Assembly: GCA_015832175.1 (NCBI GenBank)
Contig: WJXW01000008.1
Coordinates: forward strand, 310,001-374,000
Direction: 5' to 3'
DNA: 64,000 bases
DNA from: Paraphaeosphaeria minitans
Lineage: Eukaryota; Ascomycota; Dothideomycetes; Pleosporales; Didymosphaeriaceae
How positions within the stretch are numbered: the stretch's first letter is position 1; every line of letters starts with the position of its first letter. The position numbers and the translations under genes were made by a program. Of the stretch, positions 20,421 through 32,416 are shown piece by piece. The notes under the pieces are model-generated. The model worked only from the letters and a program-made list of their open reading frames with translations. It was not told where the DNA came from and made no database searches.

Positions 20421-22857
20421 TTTGAAAGCCGCTGGGTCTCTACAAGATGAGCAAGATTGAGTGAGTCTGTCAAGCTTGGGAAATCTGAAAATGGCCGCTA
20501 GGGAATACCGAGATGGGACGGCTTCTGATGTCGACTTTGCCCAGCACTCGAAACTTGCGCAGAGCTTTTTTATGCAGTACCAAGAAACCGACAGCGGGTG
20601 GAAGAGCGGAACGTCTCGTCAAGCACTCTAGGTATCCGTGCCAATCATGAAACCCATGAACTTGGCACGGGAACCGATATGGATACCAAGGCTTGGTCCT
20701 CTCCGTCAGCTTAAGCTGCTTGGCAGATGCTTCTCGCTTCATTGGTGGACATATGTCTGTTGAGAGCTTTCAAGTCGCCGTTTGGATATGTTACCATTTC
20801 TCGGCGGTGGCAGGGAGCTGCAGATAGTACGAAGCACGCTGGATCCGCCATAGTCATCGAAGTCATGGTCGGATTGCCCGATGGAGGCTCCGGAGATTGG
20901 TGATCCGAAAGATCGTGTTGGGTGGGCAGCGGAAATCGGTGTTATTATATGGCGACTTGGCTCACTCGGCATCGACGACAATGGGCTTGTCGTTGCTGTT
21001 TCCGGCATATTTTCGCCGAGCCGAGAGAAACACGTCAAAATTCCTAAGCCCGCTACCATACGCACATTCTCCAATGTAACCCCCATTTATGCGAGAAGCG
21101 ACAGAATGCGATTAGCTTCAAGGTGCCGTATATCGCAGTCAGCCAAATCGACATACTGCGTAATTTATGTATGCGGAAGCTGCCCTTACGAAACAGAGAT
21201 GAGAAAGCATCGAGCGAGTAAGCATAAGCATCTAGTTCCTCAAAGAACATCGACATGTCTACGGTATCTGGTACGTAAAAGTATGGACCTGTAGCGAAAT
21301 GCATGTCATAAGAAACGACCGGGTGGGTCCCTGCTACACCGTGGTTGCTACGAAAGTTTCAACCAGATAAGTTCAATACGAATGAGCTAATGCAACGGCA
21401 CGGCCCGTGGCGGCTTGAGAAGCAAGCTCTCCAAGAGAATCCTCCGCTTGTGGCAAGCGTGTCTATCGGTACGAAATGACGTGTGAAAACCACGTTATGA
21501 AATAAGAGCCTCCAAAACCCACTATCGTAGTTCGCCAAGCTTGCTTCTCAGCAATACGATGTTATTTCAGCGTGACGAGCGAGATTGCTTTGAAATAGAC
21601 TGCATACAGTGTGTCTCACATGAACTGCGCGTAAAGCGCCGATATTCGAAGACTTGGCCGACGGAAACCAAGCCAATACGCCCAGAGATAAGAAGTTGTG
21701 CATGGCCAAGTCTTAGAAAGGCCGCGAATTCCGCCTCATGGCTGCCCAGGCGGAAGCTAACAGTACTGTGAACCACCAAGCATGAAACTACTTGTTGCAT
21801 AGTTGATCAATTACCCGACAAGGACTTTCTTGTCCGATTCCCTGCAGTCAAGCAAAGCTGCAGAATCATGTGGATTTCGCAACTATCGGCAATACCTACT
21901 GTTTCAAGTGTCATTGAAGGAGAACATGAGAGCTTGTTACATTATGTTTTTGTGCCTGTATTTTGCAAAGAAAAATATATGGTCAGCAACGTACGAGGCT
22001 TGCATTGTTATCATTAGAGAATATATTAAACTAGTAGCAGTAGAGCTTATAGCAGACCTGCACTGTTTCGAACGCTGGTAGCGATGAGTGAAGTCCCCAT
22101 ATCAAGACACCCTGCTCAGCGAAGCAACACTTCGCGCCTTCGGTCCCCGTGAACCGACAACAGCAGTGTGATTGGAGAAGCCAAGTCATGGCAACGATTA
22201 ACTTCTTCCTATACTTGGCTACCAGGTCGTCCCATTATCTAGTCCAGATGATCAGTTTGTGGGTGGGGCTCTAATTTAGCAACTTCTACACCCTGCTAGG
22301 AAATTCGGTTGAAAATCGTTGTGAAAGGTCACAGATAGATCGGGTCGCTACTACCAAGACATGCACATGCACATCCTGGGATGGTGTATAGACGAAAAGA
22401 TTGGGTACCGTGCTGCAGGTTCAAGGGTAGACGGGCACCTGTTCGTTGTTCTTTACCCGTACAGCCATCTAGGTGATACGGGTAGACTCCGAAAGCTTTA
22501 CAGTGAGCGTTAAAGTGCGATAGAAGATGGTAATAAGACCGCCTTGGCTATGGGATAACGGGGTGCAGATGACTTGCTCCAACCTCACTGCAGTTCGGCA
22601 GACCGAGTCCGGCAAACGAAAGCAGATTCTGTAATCTTACCTACACATTACGCTTCCATTGCCGAGACGGCTTGGATAGACTTTTGCACACCAAGGCCGT
22701 TAATAATCTATCAACACTGCGGGTATAAAGATCTGGCATAATCCATTCTTCAAGACACCACAGCAACTTCCAGCTACACCTTTAGCTACGAAATTTCATT
22801 TCCTCTTTTTCACCAAACTCTCAAACGTAGGAGACACCATCGGATTCATTCTTTATA
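20421..22857. other. 2.4-kb gene-poor region
   Basis: No recognisable gene. A minus-strand frame at 20739-21086 (ATG start, 115 codons, Ser/Pro-rich) is possible but has no intron or family support. The last ~150 bp carry the promoter of the downstream lyase-family gene, with a TATA box at 22724. Confidence 0.4.
22724..22729 (+). promoter_or_regulatory. TATA box of the ICL/PEP-mutase family gene
   Basis: TATAAA in the context GGGTATAAAGATC lies 129 bp upstream of the ATG at 22858. It is followed by a pyrimidine-rich leader (CATTTCCTCTTTTTCACC), which fits a fungal core promoter. Confidence 0.6.
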
Positions 22858-24140
22858 ATGGCACCCGCTTACCAAGTTGATCCTGTTACTGTCATAGAAC
22901 AGGAGGCCGCAATAATGGCCCAGGAAGCTGGTGTTCTAGTCCGCATAGGCCAAGAAGCAGCTCCTGAGTTCATGTCCGAGCCCGTGCAGTCCACCAAAGT
23001 CAACATAACAGATGAGCGAACTCTGGCAGTGCAGCTGCCAAGCCACCTGCACATTGTCGATAAATCAATCGATGCATGGCCAGCAAGCACCAAATGGCTT
23101 CGGCTCAACAACTTTGCTGCCACCACAGACGAGCCAGCCTCAGGAGCTACCAAGCTTCGCAGGATGTTATTCGAAACCAACGAGCTTATCGTCTGTCCCG
23201 GTGTCTACGATGGGCTGTCCGCTCGCACTGCCTTGGAGCTGGGCTTCAGTGGCTTATACATGGTAGGTCAACTTCCTCTCATCATTCCTGGATCACTCCA
23301 ATAACGATTGTAGACTGGAGCTGGGACGACTGCATCGCGTCTGGGACAACCTGACTTGGCCATCGCCCAACTTCACGAGATGCGTGAGAACGCTGAGATG
23401 ATCGCCAACCTCGACCCGTTCGGTCCACCCCTCATTGCTGACATGGATACCGGCTACGGAGGGCCCATCATGGCCGCACGCACCGTCGAGCAATACATCC
23501 GAGCCGGGGTAGCAGGGGCCCATCTTGAGGACCAAGTGCTACAAAAGCGCTGTGGCCACTTGAGCGGCAAGAAGGTCGTGGACCGGGAGGAATACATTGC
23601 TCGCATCCGCGCAGCCCACGCAGCCCGCGTCCGCATGCGGTCCGACTTCGTGCTCATTGCACGGACAGACGCCCTGCAGCAGTACGGCTACGACGAGTGC
23701 ATTGCCAGGATGAAGCTGGCACGCGACGAAGGCGCCGATGTAGGCCTGGTCGAGGGTTTTGCGTCCAAGCAGCAGGCTGCGCAGGCAGTGAAGGACTTGG
23801 CGCCGTGGCCGCTGCTGCTGAACGCTGTCGAGAACGGCAAGAGTCCTACCATCACCGTCGACGAGGCGCGCGTCATGGGCTTTCGCATCATGATCTTCAG
23901 CTTCGCTACGCTGGCTCCTGCTTACTTGGCTATCAAAGAGACTCTAATGCGATTGAAGACGCAGGGCATTGTCGGGACACCCAAGAATGTAACTCCGGTA
24001 ACGCTCTTCGAGGTCTGCGGGTTGAAGCATAGTAGTAAGTCTTTGGAACATGCTCAATAATCACACTAGCATCGCTAATCATACCACTAGTGGCTGTTGA
24101 TATGGACGCTGGTGGGGCTTCATTCAAGGAGGGGGTATGA
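22858..24140 (+). CDS. Isocitrate lyase/PEP mutase superfamily enzyme (oxaloacetase/lyase-like), three exons
   Basis: This protein belongs to the Mg-dependent isocitrate lyase/PEP mutase superfamily, which makes or breaks C-C or C-P bonds in 2-oxo or hydroxy acids (2-methylisocitrate lyase, oxaloacetate hydrolase, dimethylmalate lyase and relatives). Exons: 22858-23262, 23314-24034, 24091-24140; 1176 nt, 391 aa. The metal-binding loop is DMDTGYGG at 178-185. The mobile loop is KRCGHLSGKKV, starting at 213, with Cys215 as the lyase-type acid; phosphonomutases and lyases differ around this site. IVCPGVYDGLSART marks the start of the barrel at about 118. The first ~95 residues are an unusual extra N-terminal segment without a clear targeting signal. 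Exact substrate unknown. Confidence 0.85.
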
Positions 24141-24635
24141 TCTGTGTGCGTTCTGGAAGCGCAAGCAGTGGAAGATAGCTGGTACCGATATCGAGTTTCG
24201 TTATTTCAATTATCTCTTTACACGTCTTCCATTGGCCCGGGTATCCAATATCATCATCATAAATAAATTTATCATCATATCTAAATGCAACGCTGAGAAT
24301 CTTTGACTGGTGTACGTTTTCCTTGACCACGAAATGTTCCACCACTCCGTTCGGAATGTGACAGAGGCTACTCCATCCTCAACCTTTGCTTGATATAGTA
24401 TGTGAACCCGCTAGGTGTATAAAAAACGTGATGATAAACCCACAGGAGCCCAAAATGAGCAGCGGGATCAGTGATACATTTTGATTATAACATAACGCTC
24501 ATCATGGACATGGTGGGAGATGAGATGACGTTTCCGCGTTTGATGATAGGAAGTCGAGATGTAATCTAGCGAGAACGCCGTACTATTGCTGGGGAAATGC
24601 ATTTGGATATGAACGTAGGTTTCGATGAACGCCTT
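24141..24635. other. Convergent 3' intergenic region (lyase / GST)
   Basis: AT-rich sequence with a TCATCAT run near 24252-24285. Nothing gene-like seen. Confidence 0.45.
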
Positions 24636-25839
24636 TCAATGAACGCCTTTTGACAGGGTCATGATGTTGGGCATGGGCCCAATAGGCACAATCCCGTTTC
24701 CAGCCATGATGGAAGAATATCCGCGTTTGATCTATAATGCTTAGTCGATTCATGGCTAGGAGGTTGTTTCACTTACAACATCAAACAATGTAGTCCGTTT
24801 GAATACGCCTCCTCCAGTCTCGGGACATTCGCTCCAGTAAAGTGTTCGAAGCCATAGATGCAGGCGCGGGTAATCTGTGCGGATCATCTTGAGATTGCAT
24901 TTGAACATGTTGTAATACGCTACGTCGAAGCGGATCAAAGTAGTATATAGACGAATGTCGGCTTCGGTAATGTGGTTGCCGAAGAGGAAAGGCTGGTGAT
25001 TAGTCTGCGCGAGGTGTTGTTCTAGCTTGTCGAGAGCTTGGAACAACCATATAACGTGCTCATTATACGCCGCTTGTGTTGTTGCAAACCCAACCTTGTA
25101 GACACCGTTGTTTATGTTATCAAATACCCAAGCGTTCAGCTGGTCTATGTCATTTCGGAGATTGCTTGGAATGAGTGCAGACGCCCCCTTGTTTGCTTCT
25201 TGACATTCGGCGGATAAGAACTGATCGAAGCCATCAATGAGTATGCGGGTGATTTCGCTGCTTTCATTATTGACAACGGTGCCTGGTATGGATTAGCAGA
25301 CAAGACGCTGAACTTGGTGCTACAGCACCTCGCTCGCAAACGACTGCAGCATATGTCTCTGAACGCAGACTTACGAGTTTTCTTGTCCCATAGCATAGGT
25401 ACAGTGATTCTTCCAGTGTACTGAGCGTCTGCCATCGAATAAAACTCCTTCAACCATTTGAAGCCGTGGATAGGATCCCGAGAAGGACCCCGGAAGCCGC
25501 TGAAGAACCACCCATGCGTCGGATCCCGCGCGTCTACTTCGACAACCTGCACTATGTCTGCTAGACCCTTCAAAGCATGAACAATGACGGCCCGATGACA
25601 CCAAGGACAGGTGTGGTTGATATATAAGACATAACGATCCTTCTCCGCGGGGAACTGTTCCGAAGGGACAGAGGAACGGAATCGTGAAAGCCGCTGGTAA
25701 AGACCGTTGATGTCTGGATGGTCTCCACACACCGGAAGTGGGCCTGAAGGTTGCGGTGGAAGCTATGGCGTAGAAGTTAAGCTTACTGTGCCCGGCAGCG
25801 AGAGATTGATACCGGCGATCTTACCTTAGTGGCAGTCAT
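24636..25839 (-). CDS. Glutathione S-transferase, omega/Xi (glutathionyl-hydroquinone reductase, Ecm4) type, four exons
   Basis: Members reduce glutathionyl-quinones or deglutathionylate substrates in the cytosol. Exons (minus): 25839-25825 (five codons, MTATK), 25762-25375, 25282-24777, 24731-24636; 1005 nt, 334 aa. Introns are 25763-25824, 25283-25374 and 24732-24776. The thioredoxin-like N-terminal domain carries NHTCPWCHRA, with Cys57 and Cys60, followed by GWFFSGFRG, PIHGFKWLKEFY and TVPMLWDKK, hallmarks of the Ecm4/Xi group. The C-terminal helical domain has NNESSEITRIL, ITEADIRLYTTLIRFDVAYY and TDYPRLHLWLR. It ends with NGIVPIGPMPNI, matching the Ecm4 C-terminal GP-x-P motif. A CPWC rather than the commoner CPWA active site is notable. 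The last exon and the tiny first exon are the least certain parts. Confidence 0.85.
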
Positions 25840-27565
25840 CTTGCGTGGTGAAATTCCTTTGCCGTCGATTCGTGACCGATGTCTGGCAGCACGATGGAAT
25901 TTACATCGAGCCGCCGTGCAAGCAGTGGCAAACCTGGGGTTTTGGCTACATGATTACAAAACAAATATTCTGCCGCGCAAGGATCCATTGATGATTAGTA
26001 TACGTCCGCCTTAGAGGATAGTGTACCGAATAGAGAGTTTGTGCAGTCTATTATAAGGCAGGGAGAGCGAGCAAAGTCTTATGAGCGTCTGTTGACGATA
26101 CACCGATTGTATATCCGATCTCACAGTGTGTGCTTGACCTTATAGGTAGCGAGAGGACTTAACATCGTCGAGGTTGCGTTTCAGAGAGGACCAGAACGAA
26201 TGACCGTTGCCGAGATTCGCCTACCTCCGCTACACCGTTTTAGTGAGACAGGGGATGGTACTATGGTTCTTCCCGCTGTTCGCAACCTGAACATTAAACC
26301 ACCCCGAGCTTGAGAGACATCTGCGTTCTTTAGGCTGTCAACGGTAGAGTCAACGGCGAATGAAACACATGACCAGCAATTGACACTTTTTTTTGGTTTC
26401 ATCAACGACAATGATCGAGCGCACAATATTTACGCTATGCGCACCACAATTTTAGCCAACGGGGCCGATCAAAAGCTTCGAGGAATGAACTGGGTCAACA
26501 TTTTCAACAGAGCTCACACCTGCAACCTCGAATTGTTGGGTCGACAACGCACGTTGGGCCAAGCTTCCACAGACGATGCGGCACGGTTCCGCTACTTTCA
26601 TCATTCCTGGATATAATGCATCTAGATCGCGAGAAACTAACTAAGCTTCAAGATCAAGCTCAGTCTATGTGGTCAATCATCGATACGGTATTAGCATGGA
26701 AGTGGACGTGTTGCATCACTATCCATCGTTATTGTTTTAAAAGGACTTATCTGCCGTGCTATGAAAGAAGACTAAGTTGCATACGTCGACCCTATGCCAG
26801 GTACTCACAGCTACATGCTGGCGGCTGCACAGGGTGGCACCAGATGCTTCAACCATTGCCTTTCGTTGCACGGTTGGATACGGACACGAAAGTGTCACTC
26901 TGGTGATGTTTCGTGGCGACCGAGTGAAAAGTATACGGTGAAGGGAGCAGTTGGGCGCAGAAGTGTTGTTGACGGCAACCTTCCACAGACCTCAACGCAG
27001 GCAAGCGCGGTGTAGGTACCCCTCCGTTGCTTACAGGGCGCCGGTCTGAATTATTGCCAGTTGCCGCCACCGATGGCCATGTAGAAGATTAACTTCGTTT
27101 TCTAACTCACCCAATACTGTCCTTCAAGCTACTCGTGCTATCTTCTATTTCTTCCTTCCTCACATCTTCACTTATGTAGCTGAACGCAATGGCGAGGCTG
27201 TACCTTTAACTAGAATACTCACAGCATGCCAGGGGTGGATTGGAAGTCTCTCTTACAGTCTACACCTCACCGTTTCACCTGATCATGCACAATTCAAGCG
27301 CAGGACTACTTTGCCCAGTATTCTCGGTCGGACGGTTACGCCCCTTGATATCGACCATATTCCAACACACACCCATCCGCACAGAACAAGTCCAAAGCAG
27401 TAGTAGATGCCTAACATGCAGCCTCCATCCCAGGGTCGCTAAAAGCTCAGATATGCTCCCAGAATGCCTTGTACCAAACGCCAAAATGCAGGCTCCGGAC
27501 AGCACCGCAACTATGTACGAGGGAAGAATATCAACAACAGTCGCCTATGCCATGTACCGCTCTTT
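25840..27565. other. 1.7-kb gene-poor region
   Basis: Only short open frames; none shows a recognisable domain or a good start. It contains the GST promoter at its left end and the 3' flank of the MARVEL-like gene at its right end. Confidence 0.4.
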
Positions 27566-28658
27566 CTATGGCCTCCCGCTGAAACTGTACCCGGTGCCGC
27601 CGAACGAACTGTCCCTCTTCGCTGCGGGAACCGCGTCCCTCCTGTACTCCTCATACCCGCCGGGACTCAGTGCACTGGCGGTGTCGTCGTTGTACGCCGC
27701 GTACGGCATCTGCACATGTCCCTCGCTGTGACTAGGCGCCACGTACGACCCGCCGACTCTATGGTCTTCACCCCAGCTGAGGGGGCGGCCGGGATGCCGA
27801 CCCTCGTCTGTCTCGGTCGAGTGTAGCAAGGCGTATTCGTCTTCTTGCTGGTTGCCTCCGTGCTCGGTGCGGCGGTCCTCTTCGTCCGAGTCGCGGCCGT
27901 CGTGGTGCTCGATGTCGGTGGACCACGCGTTGTCCTTGGAATTGTCGCCGCCGTTGTGGTGAGGGTCTTGCTTGGTAGAGATGTAGGGCATGACGCCTTC
28001 CTTGCGGTACTTATTGGCATAGTAGCCGGAGATGACCGAGGTAAGAATGAAAGAGATACTGGTTGGTGTCAGCGGCGAAAGGCTGGTAAGTAGGGAGAGG
28101 AGGGCATACAATATGACTACGCCGAAGCCCACAGTCACTCGACTGAGGCTGCATTTCGCTTCCGGCCCGTACTTGAAGATTGTGCAGTTCTTCGGGGCGT
28201 CGTCACTGAGCTTCAAACTCTTTGCGCCTTCTTTTACGCCTTGCGTATTCCAAGCCATCACAGCAGCAAAAGCTGCAAGCCAAAGAACTATGCACGAGTC
28301 AGCAACAGAGCTGATGCGATCGTAGGTATGGTTTCGCACTTGTATACAACGCATCAATGGCAGCAAAAGCGTACGCGTTGGCGAATCGTTTCGTCCGACT
28401 ATACAAAGGCACCATGGTTAGATATATCAACGCTGGCGCGGTCAAAAAGCACTGTCCAGCGGTTAGACAAGTCCTCTGTGAGCAAGGGACTGTACCTGGA
28501 CAACGTACCAAGGCAAAGTAGTATTTCGTCGCACCGCCCGTTTGCCCGCCCTTTGTGAACACTGCAATGGTTATACATGCGGCGACGAAGATGAGGACGG
28601 TCTGGAAGACATGTGCGACGGTCTTGCATTTTTGCACGTAGCTGGTATTGATCTTCAT
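27566..28658 (-). CDS. Four-helix MARVEL-like membrane protein, four exons
   Basis: This looks like a fungal MARVEL-domain protein, a family tied to membrane apposition and plasma-membrane subdomains. Exons (minus): 28658-28509, 28451-28340, 28287-28110, 28058-27566; 933 nt, 310 aa. Helices: about 16-36 (HVFQTVLIFVAACITIAVF), 52-68, 85-102 (ILWLAAFAAVMAW), and after the Cys-containing loop (NCTIFKYGPEAKCSLS) a fourth helix, followed by SGYYANKYRKEGVMPY. The rest is a ~140-residue acidic, Ser/Gly-rich cytosolic tail with DEYALLHS. Intron 3 (28059-28109) is 51 nt with GTATGC, a GCTGAC branch site and CAACCAG; it is in frame, so retention would add 17 residues inside helix 4 (327 aa). I prefer splicing because it restores one continuous hydrophobic helix. 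Confidence 0.75.
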
Positions 28659-30568
28659 TGTGGCTCCCTCGTACGCCCGACGGGCTCGCTGTAGCGGCGT
28701 TCGCGCAAGGGAGGTGCGTCAAGGCCTCGCAGGAGTAGTTAGGAGGGAGGATAAACAGAGTGCGTCTGACTATGCGATCGATAGTCGTGATCGGGGCATA
28801 GGCGTGGGGTAGGATGTCGAGGAAGGAGGCGCAGAAGGATCCTTCCTGGAGTGTTGCGTCAGTCAAATCACAGGAAAACAAACAATCAACACCTGCGGTA
28901 GGTACGGTAGGTAGTCGGCGAAGGAAGCACTCACGATGAGCCAGCCGAGCAATGAGCGTGTAGAGGTAGGGACGAGGGAGCGTGAATGTGGCCGTGTCTT
29001 GTGCAGCAGATGTCAACGCAGCAGCTGCAACGACATGTTTGAGCTGGCGCTCCACCTGGCACCCACACAGCCATCCACCTCAGCTCGCGGCGCAACGACT
29101 CGCCCTCTCGCAGCGCACAGATCATGCCCGCGGGAGTGCCAATGCCAATGCCAGCCCGCCAGACGCTTGACCGCAACGGGAACCAGAGCTGACGGAGCTT
29201 GCGCGGCTGTCGCTGGTAGGGAGGTAGGTAGGTAGGTAGGTAGGTAGGTAGGTAGGTAGGTAGGTAGGTAGGTAGGTAGGTAGGTAGGTAGGTAGGTAGG
29301 TAGGTAGTAGGTAGGTAGTAGGTAGGTAGGTAGGTAGTAGGTAGGTAGGTAGCTAGGTAGGTATCCGGCGGCCCTTCATGCTGTCAACAAGGTGCCGTTT
29401 GCGGATTGAGGATCCAGGAAGCCAGCATCGCGCGTGTGAAGAGAAGAGCGACGTTGACTGCTTTGAGAGTGCGATAGCTAAGGGGTCAGTGACAGGTGCC
29501 CAGCTTCACGATGGCGCGCAATTCTTTTCATGGATAGTGGACCGTAGGCTCCGGTGAATATACAGCCATCTTTCTGCCAGCAACTTCATTTTCCAACCCA
29601 CCCAGCTGGACGCATTCGAGCGTATACACTGCAGCAGGTACACTATTGCGAGTATCATAGGTTGTGCTAGGTACTCGAAAACCTACATCGAAGCCTGAAA
29701 GAATCACGCCTCGCCGTACATTTCTCTACTCACAGTTCTCCAACAAGCCATCCTACACCGAGCCGTGGCTCTTTCGGATATCCACATCAGTATTTCGCCC
29801 TGCAAGGTTGTGTGCACAATGGTACAAAGGTGAGACGTTGGCATATTCAACGTGGTTAGCTGCAGGTCTGACCGGAGTAAATGTTGAGAGCTTCGATACT
29901 CCCAGCAGATATAACAACTACGACTTAGTTACAAGTCTTTCCCATTAGTCTCAGGTATACCAGTCCACCATTTGAATCTATGGGTCTCTTCGTCCCATCC
30001 CTGCGGCAACAACGTCGTTGATAGTAGGGGACGTGGTACGCATGCCTCCATTACAAATCCATCTCCATTGGCAACGCCAAACGGATGAAGGCGAGATGTT
30101 AGCAACAAGAGCTGCCGCAGACTAGCCAAATGATCTGGCTGCCACGGACGCGCATCCGACAACCAACGGTCGACTAGCTGCTCTGTTCGGGCAGGCGCCG
30201 CTTCCCCAGGGAGTCAATAGGACGCACTATTCTGCCCGGCTTTCGATTGTCGTCGCGAGCAGAGTATCGTCTCACCTCCACGGAAATGTGTCAGCACCAT
30301 GTTCGATGGTTGGTGATGGGGTGCGGAAGCTTCGGAACCTGCCCCCGGAACCAAAGCCGAGGATACAGCAGGGGTCAGGCTGGCTTGGCATATTCTCGAT
30401 CTTTCTTCGCGGAATATTTTTTAGGAGCTCTGCGCATCATCAACCTCCAATTCCCATCCCATCCTCCCTCTGCATCCTCATCTCTCTCCTTTCCACTGCG
30501 TTAAGCTGGAGTATAGGAGCACGGCTTGAGCTTCGTCACATATCTGTCTCTATTTCCATTCCATCACA
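28659..30568. other. 1.9-kb intergenic region with a GGTA microsatellite
   Basis: This gap lies between divergent genes and holds the microsatellite at 29214-29364 and the HSP60 promoter at its right end. I looked for perfect heat-shock elements upstream of HSP60 and saw only imperfect TTC/GAA pairs (near 30330 and 30405). No gene is supported. Confidence 0.45.
29214..29364. repeat. (GGTA)n microsatellite, about 150 bp
   Basis: A nearly continuous GGTA tract, interrupted by a few shortened units (GTAGTAGG) toward the right and by one GCTA variant near 29351. It lies about 0.6 kb upstream of the MARVEL-like gene. Confidence 0.97.
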
Positions 30569-32416
30569 ATGCAGCGCTTCGCAACCAGGGCGCGCACTTC
30601 GGCGCTGAACAGCTCCCGGAGCTTCAACCTCCAGCAGCAGAGGTTCGCACACAAGGTACGTCACAGACAAGAGCAATGATGTCAAGCTCGCATACTAACA
30701 CGCGCGCAGGAGCTCAAATTTGGCGTCGAGGGCCGCGCAGCTCTCCTCAAGGGTGTTGACACTCTCGCAAAAGCCGTCTCCACAACTCTCGGACCCAAGG
30801 GCCGGAATGTCTTGATAGAGTCGAGCTACGGCTCGCCCAAGATTACCAAGGGTATGTAGCAACAAGGATTAGACTCTTTGGTGATGACAACTGACGTGAA
30901 TGCAGATGGTGTGACTGTCGCAAAGGCCATTACTCTCCAAGACAAGTTCGAGAACCTCGGCGCACGCCTTCTCCAGGATGTCGCCTCTAAGACCAACGAG
31001 GTGGCCGGTGACGGTACCACCACCGCTACTGTCCTCGCTCGCGCCATCTTCTCCGAGACGGTTAAGAACGTTGCCGCCGGCTGCAACCCCATGGACCTGA
31101 GGCGAGGAACCCAAGCTGCCGTCGAGGCGGTTGTTGAATACCTCCAGGCCAACAAGAAGGACATCACCACCAGCGAAGAGATTTCGCAAGTCGCCACCAT
31201 CTCCGCGAACGGCGACACCCACATTGGCAAGCTTCTCTCCAACGCCATGGAGAAGGTCGGAAAGGAAGGTGTCATCACTGTCAAGGAGGGCAAAACCATT
31301 GAGGACGAGCTTGAGATCACCGAGGGTATGAAGTTCGACCGTGGCTACATCTCCCCTTACTTCATCACCGACACCAAGGCCCAGAAGGTTGAGTTTGAGA
31401 AGCCCTTGATCCTTCTCTCCGAGAAGAAGATCTCCGCCGTCCAGGACATTGTCCCCGCTCTCGAGGCCTCCCAGCAGCTCCGCCGACCCCTCGTAATCAT
31501 CGCCGAGGACATTGAAGGTGAGGCCCTCGCCGTCTGCATCCTCAACAAGCTCCGTGGTCAGCTCCAGGTTGCCGCCGTCAAGGCTCCTGGCTTCGGTGAC
31601 AACAGGAAGTCCATCTTGGGCGACCTTGCTGTGCTCAGCAACGGTACTGTCTTCAGCGATGAGCTCGATATCAAGCTCGAGAAGTGCACTCCCGACATGC
31701 TCGGCTCCACTGGTTCCATCACCATCACCAAGGAGGACACCGTTCTTCTTAACGGCGAGGGAACCAAGGATGCCGTTGCCCAGCGCTGCGAGCAGATCCG
31801 TGGCGTCATGAACGACCCCACCACTTCCGAGTACGAGAAGGAGAAGCTCCAGGAGCGTCTTGCTAAGCTCTCCGGTGGTGTGGCCGTCATCAAGGTCGGC
31901 GGTGCCTCCGAGGTTGAGGTCGGTGAGAAGAAGGACCGCATCGTCGATGCATTGAACGCCACTCGTGCTGCCGTTGAGGAGGGCATCCTCCCCGGTGGCG
32001 GCACTGGTCTTCTCAAGGCCTCCGTTAACGCTCTCGGTAGCGTCAAGGCTGCCAACTTCGACCAGCAGCTTGGAATCACCATCGTCAAGAACGCCATCAC
32101 CGCCCCCGCCCGCAAGATCGTCGAGAACGCTGGCGCTGAGGGATCCGTCGTTGTCGGCAAGCTTACCGACGAGTTCGCCAACGACTTCAACAAGGGATAT
32201 AACAGCGCCCAGGGCGAGTACGTCGACATGATCAAGGCCGGTATCCTCGACCCCTTCAAGGTCGTCAAGACGGCCCTCCGCGACGCCAGCGGTGTCGCCT
32301 CTCTCCTCGGCACCACCGAGGTTGCGATCGTGGATGCACCTGAGGAGAAGGGCGCCGCACCGCCCATGGGCATGGGTGGTATGGGCGGCATGGGAGGAAT
32401 GGGTGGCATGATGTAA
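30569..32416 (+). CDS. HSP60: Mitochondrial chaperonin Hsp60, three exons
   Basis: Hsp60 forms the double-ring folding chamber of the mitochondrial matrix with Hsp10. Exons: 30569-30655, 30710-30851, 30906-32416; 1740 nt, 579 aa, the normal size. Exon 1 encodes the Arg/Ser/Gln-rich presequence ([20 protein letters not shown], ending in RFAHK). Group I chaperonin motifs follow: [24 protein letters not shown] (split by intron 2), [17 protein letters not shown] with the ATP-binding [17 protein letters not shown] in the apical domain, and [13 protein letters not shown]. The tail is the GGM repeat ([15 protein letters not shown]). Codon use is strongly biased to C-ending codons, as in highly expressed fungal genes. 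Confidence 0.98.

Noticed and set aside
28399..29055. 218-codon minus-strand frame at the 5' end of the MARVEL-like gene
   Set aside because: It runs through an intron and the promoter in another frame; the spliced four-helix model explains the region better.
30300..30560. Heat-shock elements upstream of HSP60
   Set aside because: Only imperfectly spaced TTC/GAA pairs were found, not a proper nGAAnnTTCnnGAAn array.
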